Shown: piece after piece, positions 45,053 to 52,504 of the stretch
Layout of the letters: every line of letters begins with the position of its first letter
Numbering within the stretch: position 1 is the stretch's first letter
Assembly: GCF_026339995.1 (NCBI RefSeq)
Contig: NZ_JAPEPT010000003.1
Coordinates: 930,001-994,000, forward strand
Length of the DNA stretch: 64,000 nucleotides
Reading direction: 5' to 3'
Source of the DNA: Streptomyces sp. NBC_01481
Lineage (GTDB): Bacteria > Actinomycetota > Actinomycetes > Streptomycetales > Streptomycetaceae
Notes under the pieces: generated by a model
Databases searched by the model: none
Told to the model about the DNA's origin: nothing
The model's input: only the letters and a program-made list of their open reading frames with translations
Translations under genes and position numbers: made by a program

Positions 45053-46075
45053 ATGAGCCAGTCACCCAAGCAGTCCGCAGAACGCCCCGTTCCGACCAGT
45101 GCCGACGTCGCCCGGCTGGCCGGTGTTTCCCGGGCCACCGTCTCCTACGTGCTCAACAACACCTCCGCCGTACGGATCAGCGAGCCCACCCGCCGCCGCG
45201 TCCGCGAAGCCGCCGAAGAGCTCGGCTATGTGCCCCACGCGGCCGCCCGCAGCCTGCGCGCCGGGCACACCCGGATGGTGCTCCTCCCCACCGCGCACTT
45301 CCCCGTGGGGCCGCTCTACAGCCGCTTCTTCAACGAGCTCCAGTGGGCGCTGCGCCGCCTCGACTACACCGTCGTGCAGTACGGCAGCCTCGGCCTCGCC
45401 GGCGACGAGGCGGCCAGGGCCTGGGCCGAACTGCGTCCCGTCGCGGTCGTCTCGCTCGGCGAGGTCGCGCTCACCCCGTACGGCGTCGACGTCCTCAAAC
45501 GCTCCGGCGCGAAGGCCGTCATCACCCTCGGACCGCAGCGAGTCGAGGGGGCGCACTCCCTCGTCATGGACCAGAGCGAGATCGGCCACTGCGCCGTGGC
45601 CCATCTGGTCGGGCGCGGCCGGCGTGCCATCGGCGTCGTCATGCCGCAGGAGAGGGGCCTGGAGCTGTTCTCCGAGCCCCGCCTGGAAGGTGCCCGGCGG
45701 GCCGCGGCGGGTACGGGCGCCAGGATCGAGCCGCTGCCCCTGCCGTACGACGAGGAGTCGGCCGCCGGGCTCGCCGCCCGCTGGCGCGTTCTCGGTCTCG
45801 ACGCCGTCTACGCGTACAACGACGAGTACGCCATGCTCCTGATGCGGGCCCTGCAGGATGCGGACATCGATGTCCCCGCAGGGACTGCCGTGATCGGTGC
45901 GGACGATCTGCTGCTCGGAAGGCTGCTGCGGCCGCGGCTGAGCACGGTGCAGATCGACATGGTGACCGGTCAGCGGCTCGCCGAACTCCTCGACCGTGTG
46001 GTGCGTGACCCCGGCGTCGAGCCGGAGCGGCACGATCTGATGGGGGCGCGGGCACTGCTCCGCGAGTCCAGCTGA
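45053..46075 (+). CDS. LacI-family transcriptional regulator
   Basis: The 340-residue protein has an N-terminal helix-turn-helix (TSADVARLAGVSRATVSYVLNN), a hinge helix (EAAEELGYVPHAAARSLRAG) and a sugar-binding-protein-like sensor domain. The sensor domain is somewhat degenerate. No sugar genes flank it. LacI-type palindromes with a central GCGC occur in this window only before the GH64 glucanase (49728-49745), which makes that gene a candidate target. The start at 45053 is preferred; an ATG at 45041 is possible. Confidence 0.9.
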   Translation: MSQSPKQSAERPVPTSADVARLAGVSRATVSYVLNNTSAVRISEPTRRRVREAAEELGYVPHAAARSLRAGHTRMVLLPTAHFPVGPLYSRFFNELQWALRRLDYTVVQYGSLGLAGDEAARAWAELRPVAVVSLGEVALTPYGVDVLKRSGAKAVITLGPQRVEGAHSLVMDQSEIGHCAVAHLVGRGRRAIGVVMPQERGLELFSEPRLEGARRAAAGTGARIEPLPLPYDEESAAGLAARWRVLGLDAVYAYNDEYAMLLMRALQDADIDVPAGTAVIGADDLLLGRLLRPRLSTVQIDMVTGQRLAELLDRVVRDPGVEPERHDLMGARALLRESS

Positions 46076-46143
46076 CCCGCGCGCCCCACGCGCCTCGGCA
46101 CGACGACATGCGGGCCGCGCGGTGCGTGTCTAGCGTCGCTTGC

Positions 46144-46413
46144 ATGAGCACAGATCCGCAGCGCTTCGAGATCCTGCTGGTGCCCGAGCATGTCGAGGGC
46201 AGCGATGCGGCCCATCTGGCCGCGAGCGCCATCCGCTCGGCCGTCGTGGTAGCCACCGGTCAGTACGGGTCATCCGGATATCCGCGCTTCTCGGGCGACG
46301 GCCTGGAGGCGGACATCGACCCGGTCACACGTACGGTCGAGGCACTGCTGGTCGACGGATCGGAACTGGACTACGGGCTTTCGGCGCGAGTCGTCGACCC
46401 GGCAGAACGCTGA
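46144..46413 (+). CDS. Small conserved hypothetical protein
   Basis: The 89-residue acidic protein (FEILLVPEHVEGSDAAHLAAS) has no signal, span or known domain. It stands between the LacI regulator and the thioredoxin gene, and ends 54 bp before a strong bidirectional terminator. Codon bias supports coding. Function unknown. Confidence 0.65.
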   Translation: MSTDPQRFEILLVPEHVEGSDAAHLAASAIRSAVVVATGQYGSSGYPRFSGDGLEADIDPVTRTVEALLVDGSELDYGLSARVVDPAER

Positions 46414-46467
46414 AACCCCGCTATTGCCATCAAGTCCCCATGGTGTGAGCACTATTGGCCGATGGCA

Positions 46468-46500
46468 CGCCTGGTCGTCCCGCACCGGGACGACCAGGCG
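46468..46500. terminator. Bidirectional terminator between convergent genes
   Basis: CGCCTGGTCGTCCCG and its exact complement CGGGACGACCAGGCG form perfect 15-bp arms with a 3-nt loop. It lies between the small hypothetical gene (rightward) and thioredoxin (leftward). Confidence 0.85.
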
Positions 46501-46513
46501 GCCGCGGCGGCGG

Positions 46514-46909
46514 TCAGGCTTCCGAAGCGGTCTCCGCACCCGCGCTGCCGCTCTGGGCCTCGTCGATCGACTTGCGGACCTCGTCCATGTCGAGCGCGCG
46601 GGCCTGACCGATCACGTCCTCCAGCGCGGCCTCGGGCAGCGCGCCGGGCTGGGCGAAGACCGCGACGTTGTCACGGACGATCATCAGCGTCGGGATGGAG
46701 CGGATCTCGAACGCGGCCGCGAGCTCCTGCTGAGCCTCCGTGTCGACCTTCGCGAACACCAGGTCGGGGTGGCGCTCGGCGGCACCCTCGTAGACCGGGG
46801 CGAACTGACGGCAAGGACCGCACCAGGAAGCCCAGAAGTCGATCAGGATGAAGTCGTTGTCTGTTACAACCTGATCGAAGTTTTCCTTGGTGAGCTCAAC
46901 AGTGCTCAT
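46514..46909 (-). CDS. trxA: Thioredoxin
   Basis: The 131-residue protein has the active site WASWCGPCRQ (C30, C33), IPTLMIVRDN with the cis-proline, and an acidic C-terminal extension (DEVRKSIDEAQSGSAGAE) beyond the usual 105-110. It reduces protein disulfides. A SigR-type promoter lies 43-68 bp upstream, so it is probably induced by thiol oxidative stress. It diverges from a pyridine-nucleotide disulfide reductase. Confidence 0.95.
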   Translation of the reverse strand: MSTVELTKENFDQVVTDNDFILIDFWASWCGPCRQFAPVYEGAAERHPDLVFAKVDTEAQQELAAAFEIRSIPTLMIVRDNVAVFAQPGALPEAALEDVIGQARALDMDEVRKSIDEAQSGSAGAETASEA

Positions 46910-46951
46910 GACGCGCTACCTCTTCCTGATGTCCGTGGACTCGCCCCCGAC

Positions 46952-46977
46952 AACGGTGCCCGGGGCCGTGCTATTCC
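46952..46977 (-). promoter_or_regulatory. SigR-type promoter of the thioredoxin gene
   Basis: On the minus strand GGAAT (46977-46973) and GTT (46954-46952) are spaced by 18 bp. This matches the SigR consensus GGAAT-N18-GTT of the Streptomyces disulfide-stress regulon and gives a leader of about 35-40 nt. Confidence 0.75.
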
Positions 46978-47026
46978 TGCCCCTGCCCATGTGGCCAGGA
47001 CGCACACCCGGGACCAGACTGTCCCT

Positions 47027-48457
47027 ATGACGGAAGCCGTGGAGTACGACGTTGTGGTGCTGGGCGCAGGACCTGTCGGGGAGAACGTGGTGGACCGCAC
47101 CAGGGCGGCGGGCCTGAGCACCGCGGTCGTGGAGAGCGAGCTGATCGGGGGCGAGTGTTCGTACTGGGCGTGTATTCCGAGCAAGGCGCTGCTCCGCTCC
47201 GGGCTCGCCCGCGCCGACGCCCGCCGTGTTCCCGGCCTCCGCCATGCGGTGCAGGGACCGCTCGACGCCGAGGCCGTGCTGGCCCACCGTGACGAATACG
47301 TCTCCCACTGGAAGGACGACGGCCAGGTCCGCTGGCTGGACTCCATCGGCGCCCGCATCTATCGCGGTACGGGCAGACTGCACGGGCCCAAGAAGGTCCT
47401 GGTCGACGGTCCCGAGGGCGAGCACCATGTACTGACCGCCCGGCACGCCGTGGTCGTGTCCACCGGCAGCCGTGCCGTGCTGCCCGACATCCCGGGTCTG
47501 GTCGGCGCGAAGGCGTGGACGAGCCGTGAGGCCACCAGCGCCCACCGGGTGCCCGGGCGGCTCGCGGTCGTCGGCGGCGGCGTGGTCGGCGTGGAGATGG
47601 CCACCGCCTGGCAGGCGCTCGGCTCGCAGGTCACCCTGCTCGTACGGGGCGGGGGAGTGCTGCCCCGGATGGAACCCTTCGTCGGCGAGCATGTCATCGA
47701 GTCGTTGACCGAGGCCGGTGCCAAGGTCCGTACGCACACATCCGTCACCTCCGTGGAACGCATGGGCGGCACTGGTCCCGTCACGCTCGTCCTCGACGAC
47801 GGCGGGCGGATCGAGGCCGACGAGGTCCTCTTCGCCACCGGCCGCTCCCCGCGCACCGACGGCATCGGCCTGGAGACAGTGGGCCTGGCGCCGGGCTCGT
47901 GGCTGCCCGTCGACGACAGCTGCCGGGTCGAGGGCAGCGACTGGCTGTACGCGGTGGGCGATGTGAACCATCGCGCGCTCCTCACCCACCAGGGCAAGTA
48001 CCAGGCCCGGATCGCGGGCGCAGCCATCGCGGCCAGGGCACAGCATGTTCCGCTCCTGGAGACCGACCGCTGGGGCGCGCACTCCGCCACGGCCGACCAC
48101 GCCGCCGTCCCGCAGGTCGTCTTCACCGACCCGGAGGCCACGGCCGTCGGCCTGTCGCTCGCCGAGGCCGAGGGGGCGGGACACCGCGTCCGGGCCGTCG
48201 ACTACGACCTGGCGTCGGTCTCGGGCGCCGGCCTGTACGGCGACGGCTACCGCGGCCACGCCCGGATGGTCGTCGACCTGGACCGCGAGATTCTGCTGGG
48301 GGTCACCTTCGTGGGCCCGGGCGTGGGCGAGTTGCTGCATTCGGCGACGGTGGCGGTCGCGGGCGAGGTGCCGATCGAGCGGCTGTGGCATGCGGTGCCC
48401 GCGTTCCCGACGATCAGCGAGGTGTGGCTGCGCCTGCTGGAGACGTACCGCGGCTGA
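47027..48457 (+). CDS. Pyridine nucleotide-disulfide oxidoreductase (class I, lipoamide dehydrogenase-like)
   Basis: The 476-residue flavoprotein has the FAD site VVVLGAGPVGENVVDR and the redox-active CX4C of GGECSYWACIPSKALL (C44, C49). The NAD(P)H site is LAVVGGGVVGVEMATAW, the second FAD motif WLYAVGDVN, and it has a dimerisation domain. At the end the usual catalytic HxxxxE is replaced by HAVPAFPTISE, which keeps the His and a later Glu. The exact substrate is unknown. The thioredoxin gene diverges from it, across 117 bp. Confidence 0.9.
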   Translation: MTEAVEYDVVVLGAGPVGENVVDRTRAAGLSTAVVESELIGGECSYWACIPSKALLRSGLARADARRVPGLRHAVQGPLDAEAVLAHRDEYVSHWKDDGQVRWLDSIGARIYRGTGRLHGPKKVLVDGPEGEHHVLTARHAVVVSTGSRAVLPDIPGLVGAKAWTSREATSAHRVPGRLAVVGGGVVGVEMATAWQALGSQVTLLVRGGGVLPRMEPFVGEHVIESLTEAGAKVRTHTSVTSVERMGGTGPVTLVLDDGGRIEADEVLFATGRSPRTDGIGLETVGLAPGSWLPVDDSCRVEGSDWLYAVGDVNHRALLTHQGKYQARIAGAAIAARAQHVPLLETDRWGAHSATADHAAVPQVVFTDPEATAVGLSLAEAEGAGHRVRAVDYDLASVSGAGLYGDGYRGHARMVVDLDREILLGVTFVGPGVGELLHSATVAVAGEVPIERLWHAVPAFPTISEVWLRLLETYRG

Positions 48458-48483
48458 GTGCGGTGACTGAATGCCCCGATCGC

Positions 48484-48718
48484 CTAGGGCGTGTTTGAGA
48501 AGTAGCGCCGTCCGCCGAAGGGCGGGCCCCGCGGCGTCTGGTGCGTGCAATCGCAAGGCGGTGGGGGCACCCCCGGACGAAGTCTGGGGGAGATCGCCCT
48601 CGTACTGGACGTACTTGGGCGACTCCGACAACACCGCGAGTGCGCGTGCCAGGCGTCGCGGGGTGGGGGTACCTCCCAGGCGAAGCTCTGGGGGAGAGAC
48701 TTCTCAAACACGCCCTAG
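48484..48718. repeat. MITE-like repeat, copy 3 (different subtype), 235 bp with perfect inverted ends
   Basis: CTAGGGCGTGTTTGAGAAGT at the left and its exact complement ACTTCTCAAACACGCCCTAG at the right are perfect 20-bp inverted repeats. The outermost CTAGGG is shared with copy 1. The interior contains two copies of a GGTGGGGG...CTGGGGGAG module (48560-48592 and 48662-48696), which also occurs inverted in copy 1. The right end supplies the TAG stop (48715-48717) of the leftward flavoprotein gene. Confidence 0.88.
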
Positions 48719-49431
48719 CGGTAGTCGGGATTGGGGAAGTCGAAGCGGCAGCCCGCATCCCATTCCGAGCGCTGGTTTCCGTGGGCCGGGATGCCGCCTG
48801 CCCGCTTCAGCATCGAGCCGAGATGCATCAGGTTCCAGGTCATGAAGGCCGTGTTGCGGTTGGTGAAGTCGTTCTCGGGACCTCCCGAGCCCGGGTCCAG
48901 ATACGAGGGCCCGGGTCCGGCCTCGCCGATCCAGCCCGCGTCGGCCTGCGGCGGGATCGTGTAGCCGAGGTGCTGGAGGCTGTAGAGGACGTTCATGGCG
49001 CAGTGCTTGACGCCGTCCTCGTTGCCGGTGATGAGGCAGCCGCCGGCACGGCCGTAATAGGCGTACTGGCCGCGGTCGTTGAGGATACTGGAGCAGGCGT
49101 AGAGGCGCTCGATGACCTGTTTCATCACGGAGCTGTTGTCGCCGAGCCAGATCGGCCCGCACAGGACGAGGATGTCGGCGGCCATGACCCTCTCGTGCAA
49201 CTGCGGCCAGGCGTCCGTCTCCCAGCCGTGCTCGGTCATGTCCGGCCAGACGCCGGTCGCGATGTCGTGGTCGACCGCGCGGATCACCTCGGTCGTGACG
49301 CCGCTCGTCTGCATGACGGCGCGGCTCTTGTCGATCAGGCCCTCGGTGTTGCTGGTCTCCGGCGACCGCTTGAGCGTGCAGTTGATGAAGACCGCGCGCA
49401 GGTCGTCGTAGTGGTACGTCGTCGAGGTCAT
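48715..49431 (-). CDS. Flavodoxin-fold NAD(P)H-dependent FMN reductase
   Basis: The 238-residue protein has the flavodoxin-like start LRAVFINCTLKRSPETSNTEGLI, with an SPxxSNT phosphate-binding loop. ADILVLCGPIWLGDNSSVMKQVIERLYA and YYGRAGGCLITGNEDGVKH follow. This gives an FMN-dependent quinone, chromate or similar reductase. The stop codon is made by the end of repeat copy 3, so the C terminus FPNPDYR may have been set by that insertion. It diverges from the GH64 gene. Confidence 0.88.
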   Translation of the reverse strand: MTSTTYHYDDLRAVFINCTLKRSPETSNTEGLIDKSRAVMQTSGVTTEVIRAVDHDIATGVWPDMTEHGWETDAWPQLHERVMAADILVLCGPIWLGDNSSVMKQVIERLYACSSILNDRGQYAYYGRAGGCLITGNEDGVKHCAMNVLYSLQHLGYTIPPQADAGWIGEAGPGPSYLDPGSGGPENDFTNRNTAFMTWNLMHLGSMLKRAGGIPAHGNQRSEWDAGCRFDFPNPDYR

Positions 49432-49727
49432 CGGCCGTCTCCTCGTGCGGGGCGGGAGCAGAGCGCGTGCTGAGCGGCAGTACGCCACCAGCCTGATCCC
49501 GCCCGGCGCCGCGGTCCACGTCGGTGGCCCGAACGGGCAGGGGCACACCGGGCGGGTCACCTGAACGCCGCGACAGTGCGCTGCGCCCACTGCGCGAAGG
49601 TGCGGGCGGGCCGAACGGAGCGAGCCGCGCGGCGCCGCCGATCGCCCCGACTGACAACTGCCTCCGGGACGAGGCGAGTTCACCGAGCTTTGTCGAGGTG
49701 CTTGACGCTCCCGCTGTGGGAGATGAC

Positions 49728-49745
49728 TCTGAGAGCGCTCTCAGA
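49728..49745. promoter_or_regulatory. LacI-type operator upstream of GH64 glucanase
   Basis: TCTGAGAGCGCTCTCAGA is a perfect 18-bp palindrome centred on GCGC, like CebR and other LacI-family operators. It lies 32 bp before the ATG, just after TTGACG (49702-49707), a plausible -35 box. The rest of the 345-bp gap back to 49432 shows nothing else I can name. Confidence 0.7.
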
Positions 49746-49782
49746 ATGACCCCCACAGCTCCACCCGACTGGGAGGATGAGC

Positions 49783-50979
49783 GTGCTCGCCAAACGAAAC
49801 GTCCTGGCGTTACTGGTCACCGCGGTGCTGCTCGCCGCGGGAGTCACGGCGGCCGGACCCACACCCCCCGCACAGGCCGCGGTCCCCGCGACCATTCCCC
49901 TCACCTTCACCAACAACTCCGGGCGCGGCGACCAGATCTACATCTACAACCTGGGGACGCTGCTCACCACGGGCCAACAGGGCTGGGCCGACGCGAACGG
50001 CACCTTCCACGCCTGGCCCGCCGGCGGCAACCCGCCCACGCCCGCGCCCGACGCCTCCATCGCCGGACCGGCGGCCGGCCAGTCCAAGACGATCCGCATA
50101 CCGAAGTTCTCCGGGAGGATCTACTTCTCCTACGGGCAGAAGCTCGTCTTCAAGCTCACCACCGGTGGCCTCGTGCAGCCCGCGGTGCAGAATCCGACCG
50201 ACCCGAACCGGAACATCCTCTTCAACTGGTCCGAGTACACGCTCAACGACGCCGGACTGTGGATCAACAGCACCCAGGTCGACATGTTCTCGGCCCCGTA
50301 CGCCGTCGGCGTCCGGCCGGCGAGCGGAGCCACCAAGAGCACCGGACATCTCAAGCCCGGCGGATACAACGGCTTCTACAACGCCCTCAGGGGACAGCCC
50401 GGCGGCTGGGGCAACCTGATCCAGAGGCGCTCCGACGGCAGCGTCCTGCGCGCCCTCGCACCCGGCCACGGCATCGAGACCGGCGCCCTGCCGGCGGGCG
50501 TCATGGACGACTACGTCAACCGGGTGTGGAGCAAGTACTCCGCCTCGACGCTGACCGTCACACCCTTCGCCAACCAGCCGGGCACGAAGTACTACGGCAG
50601 GGTCTCGGGCGGCGTCATGAACTTCACCAACGGTTCCGGCGCGGTCGTCACCTCGTTCCAGAAGCCCGACTCCGACAGCATCTTCGGCTGCTACAAGCGG
50701 CTGGACGCGCCGAACGACCTGGTACGCGGCCCGATCTCGCGCACGCTGTGCGCCGGATTCAACCGCTCCACCCTCCTCACCAACCCCAACCAGCCCGACA
50801 CCGGTCCGGCGAACTTCTACCAGGACGTGGTGACCAATCACTACGCCCGGAAGATCCACGCGCAGATGGTGGACGGCAAGGCGTACGCCTTCGCCTTCGA
50901 CGACGTCGGTGCCCATGAGTCGCTGGTCCACGACGGCAACCCGCAGCAGGCGTACATCACGCTGGACCCGTTCAGCTAG
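49783..50979 (+). CDS. Secreted beta-1,3-glucanase, GH64 (thaumatin-like) family
   Basis: The product has 398 residues from the GTG at 49783, which sits 6 bp after GGGAGG. The ATG at 49777 touches that site and is too close. A signal peptide (LALLVTAVLLAAGVTAAG ... AQA) precedes the GH64 core: IPLTFTNNSGRGDQIYIYNLG, FSGRIYFSYGQKLVFKL and LFNWSEYTLND. Later come DMFSAPYAVGV, FCGF-like NGFYNAL and IHAQMVDGKAYAFAFDDVGAHES. It attacks fungal or laminarin-type beta-1,3-glucan. The codon at 49810-49812 is TTA, so translation should need bldA tRNA. Confidence 0.92.
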   Translation: MLAKRNVLALLVTAVLLAAGVTAAGPTPPAQAAVPATIPLTFTNNSGRGDQIYIYNLGTLLTTGQQGWADANGTFHAWPAGGNPPTPAPDASIAGPAAGQSKTIRIPKFSGRIYFSYGQKLVFKLTTGGLVQPAVQNPTDPNRNILFNWSEYTLNDAGLWINSTQVDMFSAPYAVGVRPASGATKSTGHLKPGGYNGFYNALRGQPGGWGNLIQRRSDGSVLRALAPGHGIETGALPAGVMDDYVNRVWSKYSASTLTVTPFANQPGTKYYGRVSGGVMNFTNGSGAVVTSFQKPDSDSIFGCYKRLDAPNDLVRGPISRTLCAGFNRSTLLTNPNQPDTGPANFYQDVVTNHYARKIHAQMVDGKAYAFAFDDVGAHESLVHDGNPQQAYITLDPFS

Positions 50980-50985
50980 TACGCC

Positions 50986-51000
50986 CGAACGGACCGTTCG
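50986..51000. promoter_or_regulatory. Palindrome CGAACGG-A-CCGTTCG with a downstream half-copy
   Basis: Seven-bp arms surround one base. The right part GGACCGTTCGCGG recurs as GGTCCGTTCGCGG at 51036-51048, just before the glyoxalase gene. It may be an operator pair for that gene or the terminator of the glucanase gene. Confidence 0.4.
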
Positions 51001-51061
51001 CGGGCCCTCCGTGCCGCCGGAGACGTACCGTGGACGGTCCGTTCGCGGAGAGGAAGCGCCG

Positions 51062-51412
51062 ATGTCCGTACGCCGGGTCGTGCCCGACATCCGAACCAAG
51101 GCCATGGAGGAGAGCCGGGACTTCTACGGCCTCATCGGTCTCGAGGAGGTCATGAACCACGGCTGGGTCATGACGCTCGCGTCCCCGTCCAACCCCACCG
51201 CCCAGCTCACCCTCGCCACCCACGACGCGACCGCGCCGGTGCCGGCCGACCTGAGCATCGAGGTGGACGACGTGGACGCCGTGTACGCGGCGATGCTGGA
51301 CCGGGGCGCGGAGATCGTGCACTCGCTGCGGGACGAGGAGTGGGGCGTACGCCGCTTCTTCGTACGCGATCCCAACGGACGGGTCGTCAACGTCGTCAGT
51401 CACCTGCACTGA
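51062..51412 (+). CDS. Glyoxalase/bleomycin-resistance-fold (VOC) protein
   Basis: The 116-residue single-domain VOC protein starts RRVVPDIRTKAMEESRDFYGLIGLEEVMNHGWV, with a central LSIEVDDVDAVYAAMLDRGAEIVHS and an end WGVRRFFVRDPNGRVVNVVSH. This gives the betaalphabetabetabeta modules of the fold. Substrate is unknown. Its 3' end overlaps the convergent FhuF-like gene by 17 bp. Confidence 0.88.
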   Translation: MSVRRVVPDIRTKAMEESRDFYGLIGLEEVMNHGWVMTLASPSNPTAQLTLATHDATAPVPADLSIEVDDVDAVYAAMLDRGAEIVHSLRDEEWGVRRFFVRDPNGRVVNVVSHLH

Positions 51413-52280
51413 CGGTGTTGCCGGGTGCGTCGCCCCCGAACCGGCGCAGCCGCTCGGTGTCACAGGTCCGCGGGCAGGTGCCGCAGGCCTCGGCGGGGCG
51501 GATCGAGTAGTAGAGGCAGCAGCCCAGCCGGGTCCGCGTGAGATACGACTGCCCTGCCCGGCCCGTCAGCCGCCGGAAGTCGGCGCCGCCCGGGAAGGGC
51601 GGCACAGGCCCCGGAAGCAGTTCACCGGCCGCCCGCACGGCATGCTCCTCCAGGTCCAGCATGCGGCCGAGGTACCAGATGCCGGAGACGAGATCGTCGC
51701 CGACCATGCCCCACAGCGCCCGCGGCCCGCGCCGCATCTGCGGACCGACCGCGGCGAGCAGGGGCCGTACGTGGTCGGCGACCGCGGCCCGCAACTCGGC
51801 CCGCAGCGCTTCCTCGTGAGCCACTACGCGGGCGCCGGGAAGGCCGGCCGCCGGATCGTCGGGGAGACAGGCGAAACCGCCCGGGACGATCCCGAACGCT
51901 CCGGTGGTGAGGCTGATGCGGACGTCGCGCGGACGGATCAGCGGCACGCGCCGCTCCAGGTACCAGGGGCCGCTCATCAGCAGGCAGACGGACCAGAGGT
52001 AGCCGTGCAGCGCACGGGACGCGGCGACGTCCCGCCGGGCCGTGTGGGCGTGCTCTTCCTGGATGCGCCGGGCCTCGGCGTCGAGGAACGCTTCGAGGAA
52101 TTCCGGACGCTCCGCCAGTTCGGCGCCGTCGGCCCACCCCTGGCCGGCCGGCGAGCCGGGAGCCATGACGTCCACGTCCAAGGACTCGCAGAGCCCGGCG
52201 AGCCCTTGGTACGTCGTGGCGAGCAGGGCGGAGCAGCTCACGGCGGGTCCGGCCGGGGCCAGCGCCGGGGCCAGGGTCAC
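51396..52280 (-). CDS. FhuF-like ferric siderophore reductase
   Basis: The 294-residue protein starts at a GTG with GAGGAG 6 bp upstream. The C-terminal [2Fe-2S] site is TRLGCCLYYSIRPAEACGTCPRTC, which holds the CC-x10-C-x2-C pattern of FhuF. Such enzymes release iron from ferric siderophores inside the cell. It diverges from the siderophore synthetase operon, and two iron boxes lie in the shared 224-bp promoter region. It is therefore probably derepressed together with synthesis under iron limitation. Confidence 0.88.
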   Translation of the reverse strand: MTLAPALAPAGPAVSCSALLATTYQGLAGLCESLDVDVMAPGSPAGQGWADGAELAERPEFLEAFLDAEARRIQEEHAHTARRDVAASRALHGYLWSVCLLMSGPWYLERRVPLIRPRDVRISLTTGAFGIVPGGFACLPDDPAAGLPGARVVAHEEALRAELRAAVADHVRPLLAAVGPQMRRGPRALWGMVGDDLVSGIWYLGRMLDLEEHAVRAAGELLPGPVPPFPGGADFRRLTGRAGQSYLTRTRLGCCLYYSIRPAEACGTCPRTCDTERLRRFGGDAPGNTVSAGD

Positions 52281-52341
52281 GGGTACTCCTCAATACCAAG
52301 AGCGAACACAGGGGAGGTCACACAAATGGCCTCACGAGCGG

Positions 52342-52360
52342 TAAGGCAAGGCTCACCTTA
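52342..52360. promoter_or_regulatory. Iron box (DmdR1/IdeR-type operator) near fhuF-like gene
   Basis: TAAGGCAAGGCTCACCTTA matches the actinobacterial consensus TTAGGTTAGGCTCACCTAA at 15 of 19 positions. It lies 62 bp upstream of the leftward FhuF-like gene. Confidence 0.8.
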
Positions 52361-52411
52361 ACCACATGGAGGCGCCATTCCGTGAACCGGGGCCGCGACG
52401 AATTGACAGTG

Positions 52412-52430
52412 TTAGGTATACCTAACTTAG
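52412..52430. promoter_or_regulatory. Iron box overlapping the siderophore operon promoter
   Basis: TTAGGTATACCTAACTTAG contains the perfect palindrome TTAGGTATACCTAA and matches the iron-box consensus at 13 of 19. It sits between TTGACA (52403-52408) and TAGGCT (52428-52433, spacing 19), so a bound iron-repressor would block the rightward promoter. Confidence 0.8.
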
Positions 52431-52504
52431 GCTTTCCGCTCGTGTCCCAGAAGAATTTGGGTCGCCTCGGACGGTCCGACCTCGCGCGCGGAAGTGAACC
52501 CTTC

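Noticed and set aside
48484..48718. Insertion sequence
   Set aside because: It has inverted ends but no transposase frame. At 235 bp it is a non-autonomous element.
48541..49473. A 310-residue plus-strand frame starting inside repeat copy 3
   Set aside because: It is antisense to the flavodoxin-fold reductase, has no recognisable domain and begins in the repeat.
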